Part shown: in pieces, positions 6,102-6,583 of the stretch
Layout: each line of letters opens with the position of its first letter
Position numbering within the stretch: the first letter of the stretch is position 1
From: CAMDMI01 sp044359055
GTDB lineage: Bacteria > Bacteroidota > Bacteroidia > Cytophagales > Flexibacteraceae
NCBI GenBank assembly: GCA_044359055.1
Contig: JBIKMV010000161.1
Coordinates: 1 to 6,583, forward strand
DNA length: 6,583 bases
Direction of reading: 5' to 3'
Made by a program: the position numbers and the translations under genes
The notes under the pieces: model-generated
What the model saw: only the letters and a program-made list of their open reading frames with translations
Databases searched by the model: none
What the model was told of the DNA's origin: nothing

Positions 6102-6153
6102 GGTGGCTCACTTTACTCCGGAATGGGTGGCTCACTTTACTCCGGAATACTCA
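6102..6153 (-). repeat. IS21 end at 6153: two tandem transposase-binding repeats
   Basis: Two near-identical copies of GGTGGCTCACTTTACTCCGG (6102-6124 and 6125-6153), inverted relative to those at 3595. The outermost ends in ACTCA. This end lies upstream of istA, so the istAB promoter probably falls between 6054 and here. The two ends differ in copy number (three against two). Confidence 0.75.
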
Positions 6154-6427
6154 CCAGGTCGTAGTAGTGATGAAGTTTCTGTAATGGGAATGGAGCGAAG
6201 GTCCTGGCTTGTTGGGGTTTTAAACAGACAACAACTAGAAGCAATTTTAGGATGACCGACTACTTTGAAACCAAATCGCAACCCATTTCCAGTTTTTCTG
6301 TAGATGGATACAACCAAAAGGTAGTTTCACTACCTTGCGATTATCAACAAGAAGAGCCGGATGAATTGAGAGGTTCACGTCCGGTTCTGTGGGAAGGTGG
6401 GGGTGCAATTCCCCTGCCTGACTCGAT
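6154..6427 (+). ncRNA. Group II intron tail with intact domains V-VI (5' part lost)
   Basis: Domain V at 6354-6387 is complete: GAGCCGGAT (AGC triad), GAATT-GAGA-GGTTC stem with GNRA loop, ACG bulge, and closing strand TCCGGTTC, 34 nt in all. Domain VI (about 6390-6427) is a GGTGGGGG/CCCCTGCC hairpin with a candidate branch-point A at 6421, 7 nt before the 3' end at GACTCGAT. Bases 6154-6353 fold into local stems: TTGTTG/CAACAA (6209-6234), AATCGCAA/TTGCGATT (6274-6342) and GGTAGT-TTC-ACTACC within it. They read like intron core plus a short domain IV with no reverse transcriptase. The 6160-6200 part resembles the stretch found just upstream of maturase genes in other bacterial group II introns (from memory). 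The 5' half is missing, cut at the IS21 end. Confidence 0.75.
6354..6387 (+). ncRNA. Group II intron domain V, intact
   Basis: The 34-nt catalytic hairpin. The lower stem GAGCCGGA pairs with TCCGGTTC over 8 bp including one G-T pair. The upper stem GAATT/GGTTC is capped by GAGA, and the ACG bulge strand is present. The AGC triad is at 6355-6357. This is the most secure part of the intron assignment. Confidence 0.85.
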
Positions 6428-6451
6428 TAGCTGTGATTTTAACCAACGACG

Positions 6452-6583
6452 ATGCAAAAATTCAAACGACAAATATTGACACTTAAAAATCAAAAAACTG
6501 TAATAATTAGACAAGCAGAAATTGATGATGCGGAAAAACTACTCAATTGTATAAAAACATATGTTCCACAAAGTGAATATATT
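6452..6583 (+). CDS. GNAT-family N-acetyltransferase (3' partial)
   Basis: Open from ATG 6452 to the window end, 44 codons seen. After a basic lead (MQKFKRQILTLKNQKT) the sequence VIIRQAEIDDAEKLLNCIKT matches the first strand and helix of GNAT acetyltransferases, which transfer acetyl from acetyl-CoA to an amine. The acetyl-CoA binding motif (R/QxxGxG/A) would lie beyond the window, so the assignment rests on the N-terminus only. The gene begins 24 nt after the group II intron 3' end, so its leader is intron-derived or newly joined. The substrate is unknown. Confidence 0.6.
   Translation, partial: MQKFKRQILTLKNQKTVIIRQAEIDDAEKLLNCIKTYVPQSEYI

Larger units (their letters stand above)
3595..6153 (-). 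mobile_element. IS21-family insertion sequence (about 2.56 kb)
   Basis: Bounded by TGTGTATTCCGG (3595) and CCGGAATACTCA (6153), which are imperfect inverted ends with the 5'-TG...CA-3' termini usual for IS21. Internal copies of the end motif (TCCGG...AAAGTGAGCCA) follow, as is typical of the family's multiple transposase binding sites. It carries istA and istB in the usual order, read on the minus strand from the 6153 end. Both genes are intact with their catalytic motifs, so the element looks potentially active. No target duplication is evident: the left flank ends TTCTTAT and the right flank begins CCAGGTC. The family usually makes 4-8 bp duplications, so the flanks have probably been rearranged since insertion. 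Confidence 0.9.

Noticed and set aside
6252..6479. A 75-codon plus-strand open frame
   Set aside because: It translates the intron domain V/VI bases (giving the familiar SRPVLWEGGG-type read-through) and overlaps the GNAT start; the bases are explained as structured RNA.

Overview
The window looks like an accessory region of a Bacteroidota (Bacteroidetes) genome. The main evidence is that two of its genes end in type IX secretion (T9SS) type A sorting domains, a system confined to that phylum. The base composition of the cargo genes is moderately AT-rich, and I saw no clear Shine-Dalgarno sites.

Layout. (1) Bases 2-589 hold the 3' part of a secreted esterase of the PHB depolymerase/LpqC type with a T9SS tail. 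(2) 590-967 is gene-free and holds a stem-loop repeat (R1), a 25-bp orphan IS21-type end, and a damaged group II intron 3' end (domains V and VI). (3) 968-1387 encodes a small multi-pass membrane protein. (4) 1388-1888 holds repeat copy R2, a GC-rich patch with a possible 48-codon ORF, and AT-rich sequence. (5) 1889-2872 encodes a secreted protein with a signal peptide, two Ig-like repeats and a T9SS tail. (6) 2873-3594 holds repeat copy R3 and several REP-like palindromes but no gene. (7) 3595-6153 is a complete-looking IS21-family insertion sequence with istA and istB on the minus strand. (8) 6154-6427 is the tail of a second group II intron with an intact domain V. (9) 6452 to the window end is the start of a GNAT-type acetyltransferase.

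How it fits together. The three cargo genes before the insertion sequence are all on the plus strand. Each is followed within 9-40 nt by a copy of the same two-hairpin repeat, so the unit is 'gene plus R element', which recalls mobile gene cassettes. I could not match R to the attC core consensus, and no integrase is present, so an integron is not shown. Group II intron 3' ends lie directly upstream of two of the cargo genes, and IS21 ends sit beside both. The region has therefore been repeatedly visited and rearranged by mobile DNA.

The strongest candidate for something undescribed is the R element and its gene-cassette-like placement. Next is a short palindrome (CCTGTCCC...ATCGGG) that seems to have inserted into an intron domain V and into the loop of R1. 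No tRNA, rRNA, CRISPR array or replication origin was seen.
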